A stretch of 14,806 nt of DNA, from NCBI GenBank assembly GCA_016234155.1, contig JACRGZ010000062.1, forward strand, positions 1 through 14,806, read 5' to 3'. The DNA comes from Nitrospirota bacterium. GTDB lineage: Bacteria; Nitrospirota; 9FT-COMBO-42-15; HDB-SIOI813. The notes beneath the pieces are model-generated. The model was not told the DNA's origin, searched no databases, and saw nothing but the letters and a program-made list of their open reading frames with translations. This document shows positions 5,896 to 12,818 of this stretch, piece after piece. Within the stretch, counting starts at the first letter, position 1. Every line of letters starts with the position of its first letter. The translations under genes were made by a program, and so were the position numbers.

Positions 5896-6105
5896 ATGGA
5901 TATAAATGTTACGATTAATGGAGAATCCAGAATTGTTCCGGAAGGGACCTCTGTTCTTTCATTGCTGAAAATGCTCGATATTGATCCCGGACGGGTCGCA
6001 ATTGAATATAACATGGAGATAGTTAATAAAAGTGATTTTAATGACACTGTTGTGAAAGAAAATGACAGGTTGGAGATTATCACCTTTGTTGGAGGGGGAA
6101 GATGA
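5896..6105 (+). CDS. thiS: Sulfur carrier protein ThiS
   Basis: This 69-residue ubiquitin-like carrier delivers sulfur as a C-terminal thiocarboxylate to ThiG during thiazole synthesis. The beta-grasp sequence begins DINVTINGESRIV, and the C-terminus is FVGGGR. Typical ThiS proteins end in Gly-Gly. Here one Arg follows the glycines, so thiocarboxylation would require removal of that residue, or the adenylating enzyme must tolerate it. The stop TGA overlaps the thiG start (ATGA, 6102-6105), a classic coupled junction. The ATG at 5896 has no recognisable Shine-Dalgarno and no alternative start nearby. No thiF is visible in the window. Confidence 0.9.
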   Translation: MDINVTINGESRIVPEGTSVLSLLKMLDIDPGRVAIEYNMEIVNKSDFNDTVVKENDRLEIITFVGGGR

Positions 6106-6875
6106 ATGACATCCTGAAGGTTGCCGGAAGAGAGATAATGTCCCGTTTGTGGGTAGGCACAGGGAAGTATAAAGACTTTGAAGAGACAAAAAGGGCTATA
6201 GAGGCATCAGGCGCCCATGTTGTTACTGTGGCTGTCAGGAGGGTTAATGTCACTGACCGCTCAAGAGAAAACCTCCTTGATTACATAAACCCTGAGAAGT
6301 ACATAATACTTCCAAACACTGCAGGGTGTTACACGGCCAAAGATGCCGTAAGGACTGCAAATCTTGCCCGTGCTGCCGGGGTCTCGGATATGGTGAAGTT
6401 AGAGGTAATTGGTGATGAAAAAACACTGATGCCGGACAATGAGGCACTGTTAGAGGCTGCAAAGATACTTATAAAGGACGGTTTTATAGTCCTTCCCTAT
6501 ACAAACGATGACCCGGTCATGGCAAAGAAATTACAGGATGCGGGATGTCATGCCATAATGCCCCTTGCGGCCCCGATAGGTTCAGGATTAGGTATACGGA
6601 ACCCATATAACATACGGATTATTATGGAAAGTGTGTCAGTCCCGGTTATTGTGGATGCGGGGGTTGGCACTGCGTCGGATGCAGCGATAGTTATGGAGCT
6701 TGGGTGTGATGCGGTACTCATGAATACGGCTATAGCATGCGCCAAAGACCCGCTAAGGATGGCCCATGCCATGAGGATGGCTGTAGAAGCGGGAAGGCTG
6801 GCATACTTGGCGGGGAGGATACCAAGGAAGCTGTACGCCTCTGCCAGCAGTCCCATAGAGGGCATTATTGAGTAA
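6102..6875 (+). CDS. thiG: Thiazole synthase ThiG
   Basis: This 257-residue TIM-barrel enzyme forms the thiazole phosphate of thiamine from deoxyxylulose phosphate, dehydroglycine and ThiS thiocarboxylate. The family signatures are present in order: LWVGTGKYKDFEETKRAIEA, VTVAVRRVN (42-49), PNTAGCYTAKDAVRTA (71-86), VKLEVIGD (98-105, with the Schiff-base Lys99), LPYTNDDPVMAKKL, MPLAAPIGSGLGIRNPYN, VIVDAGVGTASDAA and LMNTAIACAKDP. The length is standard. The start overlaps the thiS stop by four bases, and its 3' end overlaps the TTG start of thiE. No frameshift or missing motif is seen. Confidence 0.96.
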   Translation: MNDILKVAGREIMSRLWVGTGKYKDFEETKRAIEASGAHVVTVAVRRVNVTDRSRENLLDYINPEKYIILPNTAGCYTAKDAVRTANLARAAGVSDMVKLEVIGDEKTLMPDNEALLEAAKILIKDGFIVLPYTNDDPVMAKKLQDAGCHAIMPLAAPIGSGLGIRNPYNIRIIMESVSVPVIVDAGVGTASDAAIVMELGCDAVLMNTAIACAKDPLRMAHAMRMAVEAGRLAYLAGRIPRKLYASASSPIEGIIE

Positions 6876-7497
6876 CAAGGTAGATTTTAACTTATACCTT
6901 ATAGCAGACATGGAACAGGTTAAGAAAGATATAGTCTCATCTGTGAAAAGGGCGATTGATGGAGGAGTGAAGGCTATACAACTCAGAGGTAAAAACCGGC
7001 CGCCTAAGGACCTCCTTAAGACAGGGGAAAGATTGAGACTGTTGACAAGTAAAGAATCGGTAAAGCTCTTTATAAATGATAGGATAGACATAGCAATAGC
7101 AATAGAGGCTGACGGCATCCATTTGGGACAAAATAGTATCCCTGTAAGGTTAGCGCGGAAGATTTCGGGTCGGAGCTTTATCATAGGGGTCTCGACCCAT
7201 AGTTTGAAAGAGGCAAGAGATGCAGAGGATGGAGGGGCCGACTTTATCACGTTTGGCCCGATTTTTGAAACAGAAAGTAAATTAGTATATGGACCGCCTA
7301 TCGGGCTAAATAGGTTGGCTAAAGTAACGAGGCAGGTTAATGTCCCTGTTTTCGCCATAGGAGGTATAAAGGTGGATAGGATCCGGGATGTGATAGAGAA
7401 GGGGGCATGTGGGGTTGCCGTTATTTCTGCCATTTTTGGCACTAAATCCGCCTGTTCTGCTTCTGTGGATATGCTTGAAGCGCTTAGAGCCCGGTGA
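6868..7497 (+). CDS. thiE: Thiamine-phosphate synthase ThiE
   Basis: This 209-residue TIM-barrel enzyme couples hydroxymethylpyrimidine diphosphate with thiazole phosphate to give thiamine phosphate. Motifs: LYLIADMEQ, KAIQLRGKN (substrate-binding QLR.K), LFINDRIDIAIAIEADGIHLGQ, IIGVSTHSLKEA, GADFITFGPIFETESK (diphosphate-binding T.SK) and VFAIGGIK. The start is TTG at 6868, five bases after GAGGG (6858-6862) and overlapping the last codons of thiG; no in-frame ATG occurs before the conserved first strand. thiS-thiG-thiE therefore form a tightly overlapping unit. The gene ends about 90 bases before mpa, where a new promoter is proposed. Confidence 0.93.
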   Translation: MSNKVDFNLYLIADMEQVKKDIVSSVKRAIDGGVKAIQLRGKNRPPKDLLKTGERLRLLTSKESVKLFINDRIDIAIAIEADGIHLGQNSIPVRLARKISGRSFIIGVSTHSLKEARDAEDGGADFITFGPIFETESKLVYGPPIGLNRLAKVTRQVNVPVFAIGGIKVDRIRDVIEKGACGVAVISAIFGTKSACSASVDMLEALRAR

Positions 7498-7498
7498 T

Positions 7499-7527
7499 TT
7501 GACCATGTACCTTTTAGATGGTATGTT
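7499..7527 (+). promoter_or_regulatory. Sigma70-like promoter of the proteasome operon
   Basis: TTGACC (7499-7504), overlapping the end of thiE, is followed by a 17-base spacer and TATGTT (7522-7527). The predicted transcription start near 7534 gives a leader of about 54 bases to the mpa ATG, with AAAGGAG in place. This would let the proteasome genes be expressed separately from the thiamine genes. Confidence 0.5.
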
Positions 7528-7587
7528 TAGTATCATAACTCATTGAAGAATAAGAATTCTTTGCATCTTTGTGAAAGGAGAAGAGAA

Positions 7588-9324
7588 ATGTCAGAGTCAA
7601 AGAAAAGCTACAGGCTAACCCCGGTAAAGAAATCCATAGATATGTCTAATGCCGAAAAAATAGCAGAGTATGAGCAGGAGATTGAAAACCTGTGTATCCA
7701 TATCAAAAACATGGAAGAAGAGATGCATCACCTGGCAGAGTCAAAATATAGGCTGGACCAAGCGTTCAAGCAGAATGAGAAGTTAGCATCGGCGCTTAAA
7801 GAGGCCAAAGAACAGATACAGGTATTGAGAGAGGAGATCGAGAAACTCACATCCCCGCCTGCCAGTTATGGTGTATTTTCCCATCTTAATGAGGATGCGA
7901 CTTTGACTGTTTATGTGTCGGGCAGAAAGATGAAGGTCAATGCCCGGCCGGGTATTGATGTCAAATCCCTGCGGAAGGGGCAGGAGGTCATACTCAACGA
8001 GGCCCTTAATGTAATAGAAGTTCGTAATTATGAGGGTCAGGGAGAGGTGGTCCGCCTGAAGGAGAGGATGGCAAAAGAGAGGGCGATCATATCCCTCCAC
8101 GGTGATGAGGAGAGGGTGGCTGAAATTGCAGAGCCGCTCCATGATGTGAAATTAAGCGTGGGGGATGTACTGCTTTTTGACAACCGCTCCGGTCTGCTGT
8201 TAGAAAAACTGCCAAAGGCAGAGATGGAAGAGGTGATATTAGAAGAGGTCCCTGATGTTACCTATGGAGATATAGGTGGTTTAAAGAAGCAGATTGAGGT
8301 CATCATGGATGCCATTGAGCTTCCCTTTATCTATCCTGAGTTATTTAAGGAGTATCGTCTGCTTCCGCCAAAAGGTGTTCTTTTGTATGGACCACCGGGG
8401 TGTGGTAAGACCTTGATTGCAAAGGCGGTTGCAAATTCTATTGCAAAGAGGCTGGAGTCTAAGAAGGGGAAGGATGTGAAGAGCTATTTCCTCCATGTAA
8501 AGGGTCCTGAGTTATTAAATAAATATGTAGGGGAAAGTGAGCGGCAGATACGGGAGGTCTTTAGCAAGGCAAAAGAGAGGGCAGAGGAGGGGATGCCCGT
8601 AGTGGTGTTCTTTGATGAGATGGATGCGTTATTCAGAACACGGGGCACCGGTATATCTTCAGACGTTGAGTCTACGATTGTCCCTCAGTTTCTGTCTGAA
8701 ATAGACGGGGTAGAGAGTCTGCGTAACGTAATTGTTATTGGGGCAAGCAACAGACAGGATCTTATAGATCCTGCCATATTAAGGCCTGGCAGGTTAGATA
8801 TAAAGATCAGGATAGACCGTCCTGACAAGGAGGCAGCCGCGGACATCTTTAGCAAATACCTTACAGCCGACCTGCCTCTTCATAAGTCTGAGATAGAGCA
8901 GGATGGAGGGGAACGCCGGAAGGTTGTAGAGAGATTAGTGAATATGACTGTGGAACATATGTACAGCCTTGAGGAGGAGAATAAGTTCTTAGAGGTCACA
9001 TATGCCAATGGTGAAAAGGAAATGCTCTATTTCAAGGACTTTGCAAGCGGTGCAATGATACAGGGCATCGTCACAAGGGGCAAAAAATATGCAATAAAAC
9101 GGCTGATTACTACAGGTGAAGGTGGAATCAGATGGGAGGACTTGATGTCTGCTATAAAGGATGAGTTCAAGGAGAATGAGGATCTTCCAAATACAACAAA
9201 TCCGGATGATTGGGCAAAGATTGCAGGCAGGAAGAATGAAAGGATAATTCATGTAAGGACGATCAGCGGAAGGGCTAAGGAGACGAGGCAGATTGAGACG
9301 GTCCAGACGGGGCATTATTTGTAA
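7588..9324 (+). CDS. mpa: Proteasomal AAA ATPase Mpa/ARC
   Basis: This 578-residue ring ATPase recognises pupylated proteins, unfolds them and threads them into the 20S core. Residues 20-90 are heptad-rich coiled coil, the Pup-docking part. Two OB-fold segments span about 93-205 (YGVFSHL, RLKERM, GDVLLFDNRSGLLLEKL). The AAA domain follows from about 220: DIGGLKKQIE, Walker A GPPGCGKT (268-275), pore-loop region KYVGESERQIREVF, Walker B VVVFFDEMD (338-346) and RPGRLD (399-404). The C-terminus GHYL has Tyr as penultimate residue, like the GQYL tail of mycobacterial Mpa that opens the proteasome gate. The start is ATG 7588, seven bases after AAGGAG; an upstream in-frame extension lacks conserved residues. 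It is the first gene of mpa-dop-pup-prcB-prcA-pafA. The symbol arc is equally used. Confidence 0.95.
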   Translation: MSESKKSYRLTPVKKSIDMSNAEKIAEYEQEIENLCIHIKNMEEEMHHLAESKYRLDQAFKQNEKLASALKEAKEQIQVLREEIEKLTSPPASYGVFSHLNEDATLTVYVSGRKMKVNARPGIDVKSLRKGQEVILNEALNVIEVRNYEGQGEVVRLKERMAKERAIISLHGDEERVAEIAEPLHDVKLSVGDVLLFDNRSGLLLEKLPKAEMEEVILEEVPDVTYGDIGGLKKQIEVIMDAIELPFIYPELFKEYRLLPPKGVLLYGPPGCGKTLIAKAVANSIAKRLESKKGKDVKSYFLHVKGPELLNKYVGESERQIREVFSKAKERAEEGMPVVVFFDEMDALFRTRGTGISSDVESTIVPQFLSEIDGVESLRNVIVIGASNRQDLIDPAILRPGRLDIKIRIDRPDKEAAADIFSKYLTADLPLHKSEIEQDGGERRKVVERLVNMTVEHMYSLEEENKFLEVTYANGEKEMLYFKDFASGAMIQGIVTRGKKYAIKRLITTGEGGIRWEDLMSAIKDEFKENEDLPNTTNPDDWAKIAGRKNERIIHVRTISGRAKETRQIETVQTGHYL

Positions 9325-9329
9325 TAATA

Positions 9330-9408
9330 GGGTTCAAGGGGTCGAGGATTCAAGGGGTCAAGGGGATGTTTTTTAATATTTCACTTGACCCCTTGACCCC
9401 TCGAACCC
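9330..9408 (+). repeat. Inverted repeat/hairpin between mpa and dop
   Basis: The 104-base mpa-dop gap contains repeated GGGGTCAAGG-like units. The best stem pairs 9349-9365 (TTCAAGGGGTCAAGGGG) with 9389-9405, 16 of 17 matched, with a loop of about 23 bases including a T-run. A second register uses GGGTTC at 9330-9335 with GAACCC at 9403-9408. No U-tract follows the right arm, so it is more likely an attenuating or mRNA-stability hairpin, or simply an intergenic repeat, than an intrinsic terminator. Confidence 0.7.
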
Positions 9409-9428
9409 TTTATAAGGATAATACTTAA

Positions 9429-10913
9429 ATGGCGATTAAGTTGTTAATAGGCACAGAGACAGAATACGGTATCACAGCAAAAAAGACGGATGGGTTTGAC
9501 CCTGTCTCTTCCTCCCTCTTTGTAATTAACCACCTGCGGCCGTTCTCATCCCTCAGGATTTTGTGGGATTATGAGAATGAAGACCCGCTTGTGGATGCAA
9601 GGGGATTTATTGTAGAAGGGGAAAAAGAGAGACCCTCACAGGAGGAGAATTTCAGCCTGAATAAACCGTTGGAGAATGGCGGGAGATTATATGTTGACGG
9701 GGCGCATCCTGAGTATTCTACCCCGGAATGTACTAATCCAAGAGACATAGTGATCTATGAAAAGGCCGGCGAGATGACGATGCAGATATGCATGGATAAT
9801 GCTAACAGGATAAGGAAGAAAGAGGATAAACTTTATTTATATAAAAATAATACAGATGGTAAAGGGAACAGTTACGGGTATCACGAAAATTATCTTATGC
9901 TGCGGGACACCTCTTTTGAGAGGATTGTCCAGAGCATGACACCATTCCTTGTAACAAGACAGATTTACGCAGGTTCCGGTAAAGTTGGGACGGATAACAA
10001 GGCAGACCCTGCCGACTATCAGATCTCGCAGAGGGCTGATTTCTTTGAGACCCTGATAGACCTCAATACGATGGCCAAACGCCCCATCATAAACACCCGT
10101 GATGAACCACACGCAGACCCCAAGCAGTTCCGCCGGTTTCACATAATCGTTGGTGATGCAAACATGTCAGAGTTTGCCACTTATCTGAAGGTCGGCGCTA
10201 CGGCGCTGGCGCTGCATATGGTTGATAATGGCCACTTCATAACCGGCTTAGAGCTTGCCAACCCGCTGCAGGCTATAAAGGCCGTATCAAGAGACCTGAC
10301 ACTGAAAAAGACGGTCAGGCTTGTAAACGGGAAGGATTATACGCCTGTAGAGATCCAGAAGGCCTACTTAGAAGAGGCATACAATTACTTTAATAAGTTA
10401 GAGAGGGATCCGGTGGTATATGAGATTATGTCCCACTGGGGAGATACCTTAGACAAGCTTGAGAAAGACCCATGTGAATTGAACACAAAGATCGACTGGT
10501 TGATAAAGCATGAGCTGTTAACTACATATGCCAGGAAAAAGGGGGAGAACTGGGACAATCCGAGGCTTGCCATGATGGATCTACAGTATCACGATATACG
10601 TCCTGACAAAGGGCTTTACTATACCCTGATGAGGGATGGATATGTGACCCCATTTGTCTCTGAAGGCATGATATTTCTTGCCAAGGATAATCCGCCGCGG
10701 GATACAAGGGCCTTTTTCAGAGGTATGTGCATAAAGAGATTTCCCAAGGAGGTGTATGCAACCAGTTGGAGCTCTGTATTATTTGACATAGGGAACTCTA
10801 CAATCAAAAGGGTTCCCTTACAGAACCCATTAAGGGGGACAGAGGCCCTGGTGGGTAATTTCTTCAGGGAGTCGGAAACTGCGGAGGATCTTCTGAGGGA
10901 TCTGTCCGCTTGA
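9429..10913 (+). CDS. dop: Depupylase/deamidase Dop
   Basis: This 494-residue carboxylate-amine ligase-fold protein hydrolyses the isopeptide bond between Pup and its targets. Motifs: GTETEYGI (8-15, ATP/metal Glu), LYVDGAHPEYSTPEC (87-101, with catalytic-position Asp90), LYKNNTDGKGNSYGYHENY (137-155), VTRQIYAGSGK, INTRDEPHAD (221-230) and GDANMSEFATYLKVG. It is assigned as Dop, not PafA, because it has the long Dop-loop insertion between strands 1 and 2 (about 40-77, rich in Asp/Glu) and the GTETEYG variant; the shorter paralogue at 12813 lacks the loop. Pup here ends in Glu, so deamidation is unnecessary and Dop would act as depupylase. The ATG is about ten bases after AAGGA. Its stop is directly followed by the pup Shine-Dalgarno. 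Confidence 0.94.
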   Translation: MAIKLLIGTETEYGITAKKTDGFDPVSSSLFVINHLRPFSSLRILWDYENEDPLVDARGFIVEGEKERPSQEENFSLNKPLENGGRLYVDGAHPEYSTPECTNPRDIVIYEKAGEMTMQICMDNANRIRKKEDKLYLYKNNTDGKGNSYGYHENYLMLRDTSFERIVQSMTPFLVTRQIYAGSGKVGTDNKADPADYQISQRADFFETLIDLNTMAKRPIINTRDEPHADPKQFRRFHIIVGDANMSEFATYLKVGATALALHMVDNGHFITGLELANPLQAIKAVSRDLTLKKTVRLVNGKDYTPVEIQKAYLEEAYNYFNKLERDPVVYEIMSHWGDTLDKLEKDPCELNTKIDWLIKHELLTTYARKKGENWDNPRLAMMDLQYHDIRPDKGLYYTLMRDGYVTPFVSEGMIFLAKDNPPRDTRAFFRGMCIKRFPKEVYATSWSSVLFDIGNSTIKRVPLQNPLRGTEALVGNFFRESETAEDLLRDLSA

Positions 10914-10926
10914 GGGAGGGTTTTAT

Positions 10927-11121
10927 ATGAGTTCACAGGAGAGGGAAAGAAAAAGAACTAAAGAGAAAACTGAGAAAACGGAAGAGGCTAAACCTGCTGT
11001 TGTCGAGAAGGGTAAGAAGATCAAGGAGGACATAGATGACCTCCTTGACAAGATTGATGACGTGCTCGAAGAGAACGCTGAAGAGTTTGTGAAAAATTAT
11101 GTGCAGAAGGGTGGGGAATAA
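10927..11121 (+). CDS. pup: Prokaryotic ubiquitin-like protein Pup (C-terminal GGE)
   Basis: This 64-residue disordered tagging protein is attached through its C-terminal Glu to target lysines. The N-terminal 30 residues are a Lys/Glu-rich low-complexity stretch. The C-terminal part (DDLLDKIDDVLEENAEEF then VKNYVQKGGE) matches the Mpa-binding helix and tail of actinobacterial Pup nearly residue for residue, including Lys61. It terminates in Glu instead of Gln, so it is ligation-ready without Dop. This is canonical Pup and not the divergent UBact type. GGGAGGG (10914-10920) lies seven bases before the ATG, the strongest ribosome site of the operon, suiting an abundant modifier. prcB starts two bases after the stop. 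Confidence 0.97.
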   Translation: MSSQERERKRTKEKTEKTEEAKPAVVEKGKKIKEDIDDLLDKIDDVLEENAEEFVKNYVQKGGE

Positions 11122-11123
11122 AT

Positions 11124-11924
11124 ATGGAGACCTCAAGCTTTTACGACCTCCTCCTCTCACAGTATTCGAACCTCCTCCCGCAGTTGAAACTTGAAGGGGG
11201 TATAAATAATATGGACGAAAAAGGGCGATTGACCAATATACCCTTCGGGACTACTGTCCTTGCCCTGAAGTATAAGGACGGTGTGATAATAGCAGGCGAC
11301 AGGATGGCTACAGAGGGGTATCAGGTCTCTGCACGGCGCATAGAAAAGGTGTACAGGTGTGATGACTATTCTGCGATCGCTATAGCCGGTGCAGCAGGTG
11401 TCTGTATTGAGATGGCAAGGCTTTTCCAGACAGAGCTTGAGCACTATGAAAAGATAGAAGGTATGCCGCTTACAACCGAAGGGAAGGCCAACAAGTTATC
11501 ACAGATGATAAAAGGTAATCTCCCCCTTGCGATGCAGGGGTTGGTGGTTATCCCGATATTCGCCGGATATGACCTCAGCAAGGGAGAGGGGCGTATATAC
11601 AAGTACGATATTACCGGCGGCAAGTATGAAGAGACAGAATATTATTCTACAGGTTCCGGTGGGAAAGATGCGCGTAATACTTTAAAGAAACTGTATTCAC
11701 TTAACATGCCTGCGGACATGGCCATCGCGGCGGCATTGGAGGCGCTATACGATGCCTCTGAAGAAGACATCGGGACTGGCGGCCCGGACATGGTAAGAGG
11801 CATATATCCTACTGTAAAGGTTATAAGGAAAGACGGTATAGCGGATATAGATCCGGCACAGATAGAGGCAGCGTACAAGCAATTGATCAACAGCAGGCGA
11901 AGGGCAATAGCAAAGGAGAAGTAA
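11124..11924 (+). CDS. prcB: Proteasome beta subunit PrcB
   Basis: This catalytic subunit forms the inner rings of the 20S core. The 266-residue precursor has a propeptide of about 42 residues. Self-cleavage is expected in IPFG-TTVLAL, exposing Thr43 as the N-terminal nucleophile. The supporting residues are at the canonical spacing from that Thr: Asp59 in AGDRMAT (position 17) and Lys75 in RRIEKV (position 33). STGSGGKDA (serine/glycine loop) and GGPDMVRGIYPTV follow. The ATG at 11124 keeps the whole propeptide; the later in-frame ATG at 11211 would leave only about 13 residues of it. AAGGGTGGGG in the end of pup serves as ribosome site. prcA follows after three bases. Confidence 0.96.
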   Translation: METSSFYDLLLSQYSNLLPQLKLEGGINNMDEKGRLTNIPFGTTVLALKYKDGVIIAGDRMATEGYQVSARRIEKVYRCDDYSAIAIAGAAGVCIEMARLFQTELEHYEKIEGMPLTTEGKANKLSQMIKGNLPLAMQGLVVIPIFAGYDLSKGEGRIYKYDITGGKYEETEYYSTGSGGKDARNTLKKLYSLNMPADMAIAAALEALYDASEEDIGTGGPDMVRGIYPTVKVIRKDGIADIDPAQIEAAYKQLINSRRRAIAKEK

Positions 11925-11927
11925 GAG

Positions 11928-12611
11928 ATGCCATTCCCATATTATGTCTCACCGGAACAGATGATGCAGGATAAGGCTGAGTATGCGCAGAAGGGGATAG
12001 CAAAAGGCAGGTCTATCATAGTATTGGAGTATCAGGACGGGATATTTCTTTTTGCAGATAACCCCAGCTCTTCATTGAACAAGATCTCGGAGATATATGA
12101 CCGTATCGCCTTTGCAGGGGCCGGGAAATACAGCGAGTTTGAAAGCCTGAGGAAGGCTGGGATCCGGCATGCGGACATAAAGGGTTTTTCCTACAGCAGG
12201 GAGGATGTAACGGCAAAGTCTTTAGCCAATGCATATTCCCAGACACTCGGAACTATATTCAGCCAGGAGATCAAGCCGCTTGAGGTGGAGATACTCGTTG
12301 CCGAGGTCCATGACGACCCGCAGACAAACGAGATATACAGTATATTGTATGACGGGAGTATAAGCGATGAAAAGGGTTATACGGTAATAGGCGGGAAGGC
12401 TGATGCGGCAAAGATCTTTCTTAAGGAGAGGTATGGTTCCAATATGCCGCTGAAGGATGCCCTGAAACTCTCGGTCGAGGCGCTCGAGACAACGGTAAAT
12501 ATGAAAATGACCATTAACAACATGGAAGTTGCCGTCCTTGACAGGAGCAGAAACGGCCGGAAGTTCAGGAGGATAAGAGGAGGGGAGTTAGAAGCGCTTT
12601 GCAATGCATGA
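11928..12611 (+). CDS. prcA: Proteasome alpha subunit PrcA
   Basis: This 227-residue non-catalytic outer-ring subunit gates the core and receives the Mpa C-terminus. The N-terminus MPFPYYVSPEQMMQDKAEYA followed by QKGIAKGRSIIVL is the conserved gating segment plus helix H0 of bacterial alpha subunits, and no N-terminal catalytic Thr is present. AGAGKYSEFESLRKAGIRHAD and LVAEVHDDP fit the family. AAGGAG sits in the last codons of prcB. The final codons TGC AAT GCA are followed by TGA, whose GA belongs to repeat copy 4. Before that insertion the frame would have read TGC AAT GCA TAA, so the protein itself is unchanged. Confidence 0.95.
   Translation: MPFPYYVSPEQMMQDKAEYAQKGIAKGRSIIVLEYQDGIFLFADNPSSSLNKISEIYDRIAFAGAGKYSEFESLRKAGIRHADIKGFSYSREDVTAKSLANAYSQTLGTIFSQEIKPLEVEILVAEVHDDPQTNEIYSILYDGSISDEKGYTVIGGKADAAKIFLKERYGSNMPLKDALKLSVEALETTVNMKMTINNMEVAVLDRSRNGRKFRRIRGGELEALCNA
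12599..12609. repeat. 11-bp target-site duplication, left copy
   Basis: TTGCAATGCAT at the end of prcA is repeated exactly at 12808-12818 on the other side of the inserted element. It contains the last codons of prcA; the right-hand copy contains the pafA start codon. Confidence 0.8.
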
Positions 12612-12807
12612 CGACTTCGTAAAAAACGGGGTACCCATTGCTACGAAGTAAATGCAATGGGTCGTGCGGCGTTGCGCTGCATCCTTCGTCACTGCGGCGT
12701 ACCAAAAAGTACGCCTCATTCCTCAGGATTTGCGCGCCTTCGGGTACCCACTTTTGTGGGTGATGGGCTTTTTACGAAGTCGTCCGCTGCATAGACTTTT
12801 TACGAGG
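12610..12807 (-). mobile_element. MITE-like palindromic element, copy 4 (prcA/pafA junction)
   Basis: This 198-bp member of the same repeat family is inverted relative to copies 1-3. Read on the minus strand it starts CCTCGTAAAAAGTCTATGCA, passes the inner GACGACTTCGTAAAAAGCCC arm and the shared core (AATCCTGAGGAATGAGGCGT, then the GTACGCC half), and ends in TTTTTTACGAAGTCGTC. It is longer than the other copies because of two extra hairpin-forming stretches, one with ACCCAC/GTGGGT and one with CCCATTGC/GCAATGGG, each next to GGTACCC. Perfect 11-bp direct repeats TTGCAATGCAT flank it. Its ends provide the prcA stop codon and GAGG (12804-12807) five bases before the pafA ATG. Confidence 0.88.
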
Positions 12808-12818
12808 TTGCAATGCAT
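12808..12818. repeat. 11-bp target-site duplication, right copy
   Basis: This is an exact copy of 12599-12609 (TTGCAATGCAT). It includes the pafA ATG at 12813-12815. Confidence 0.8.

Noticed and set aside
6753..7442. 229-codon open frame on the minus strand
   Set aside because: It is antisense to thiG and thiE, both of which are clear family members; no motif in the antisense frame.
7543..7587. Upstream in-frame extension of mpa
   Set aside because: The extra 15 codons lack a ribosome site and family similarity, while ATG 7588 follows AAAGGAG at good spacing.
9384..9408. Intrinsic terminator after mpa
   Set aside because: The right arm is followed by TTTATAAGG and not a U-tract, and dop follows on the same strand with a ribosome site.
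10927..11121. UBact-type modifier as an alternative to Pup
   Set aside because: The C-terminal half matches canonical Pup closely (DDLLDKIDDVLEENAEEF and YVQKGG), and PrcA/PrcB/Mpa of canonical type are adjacent.
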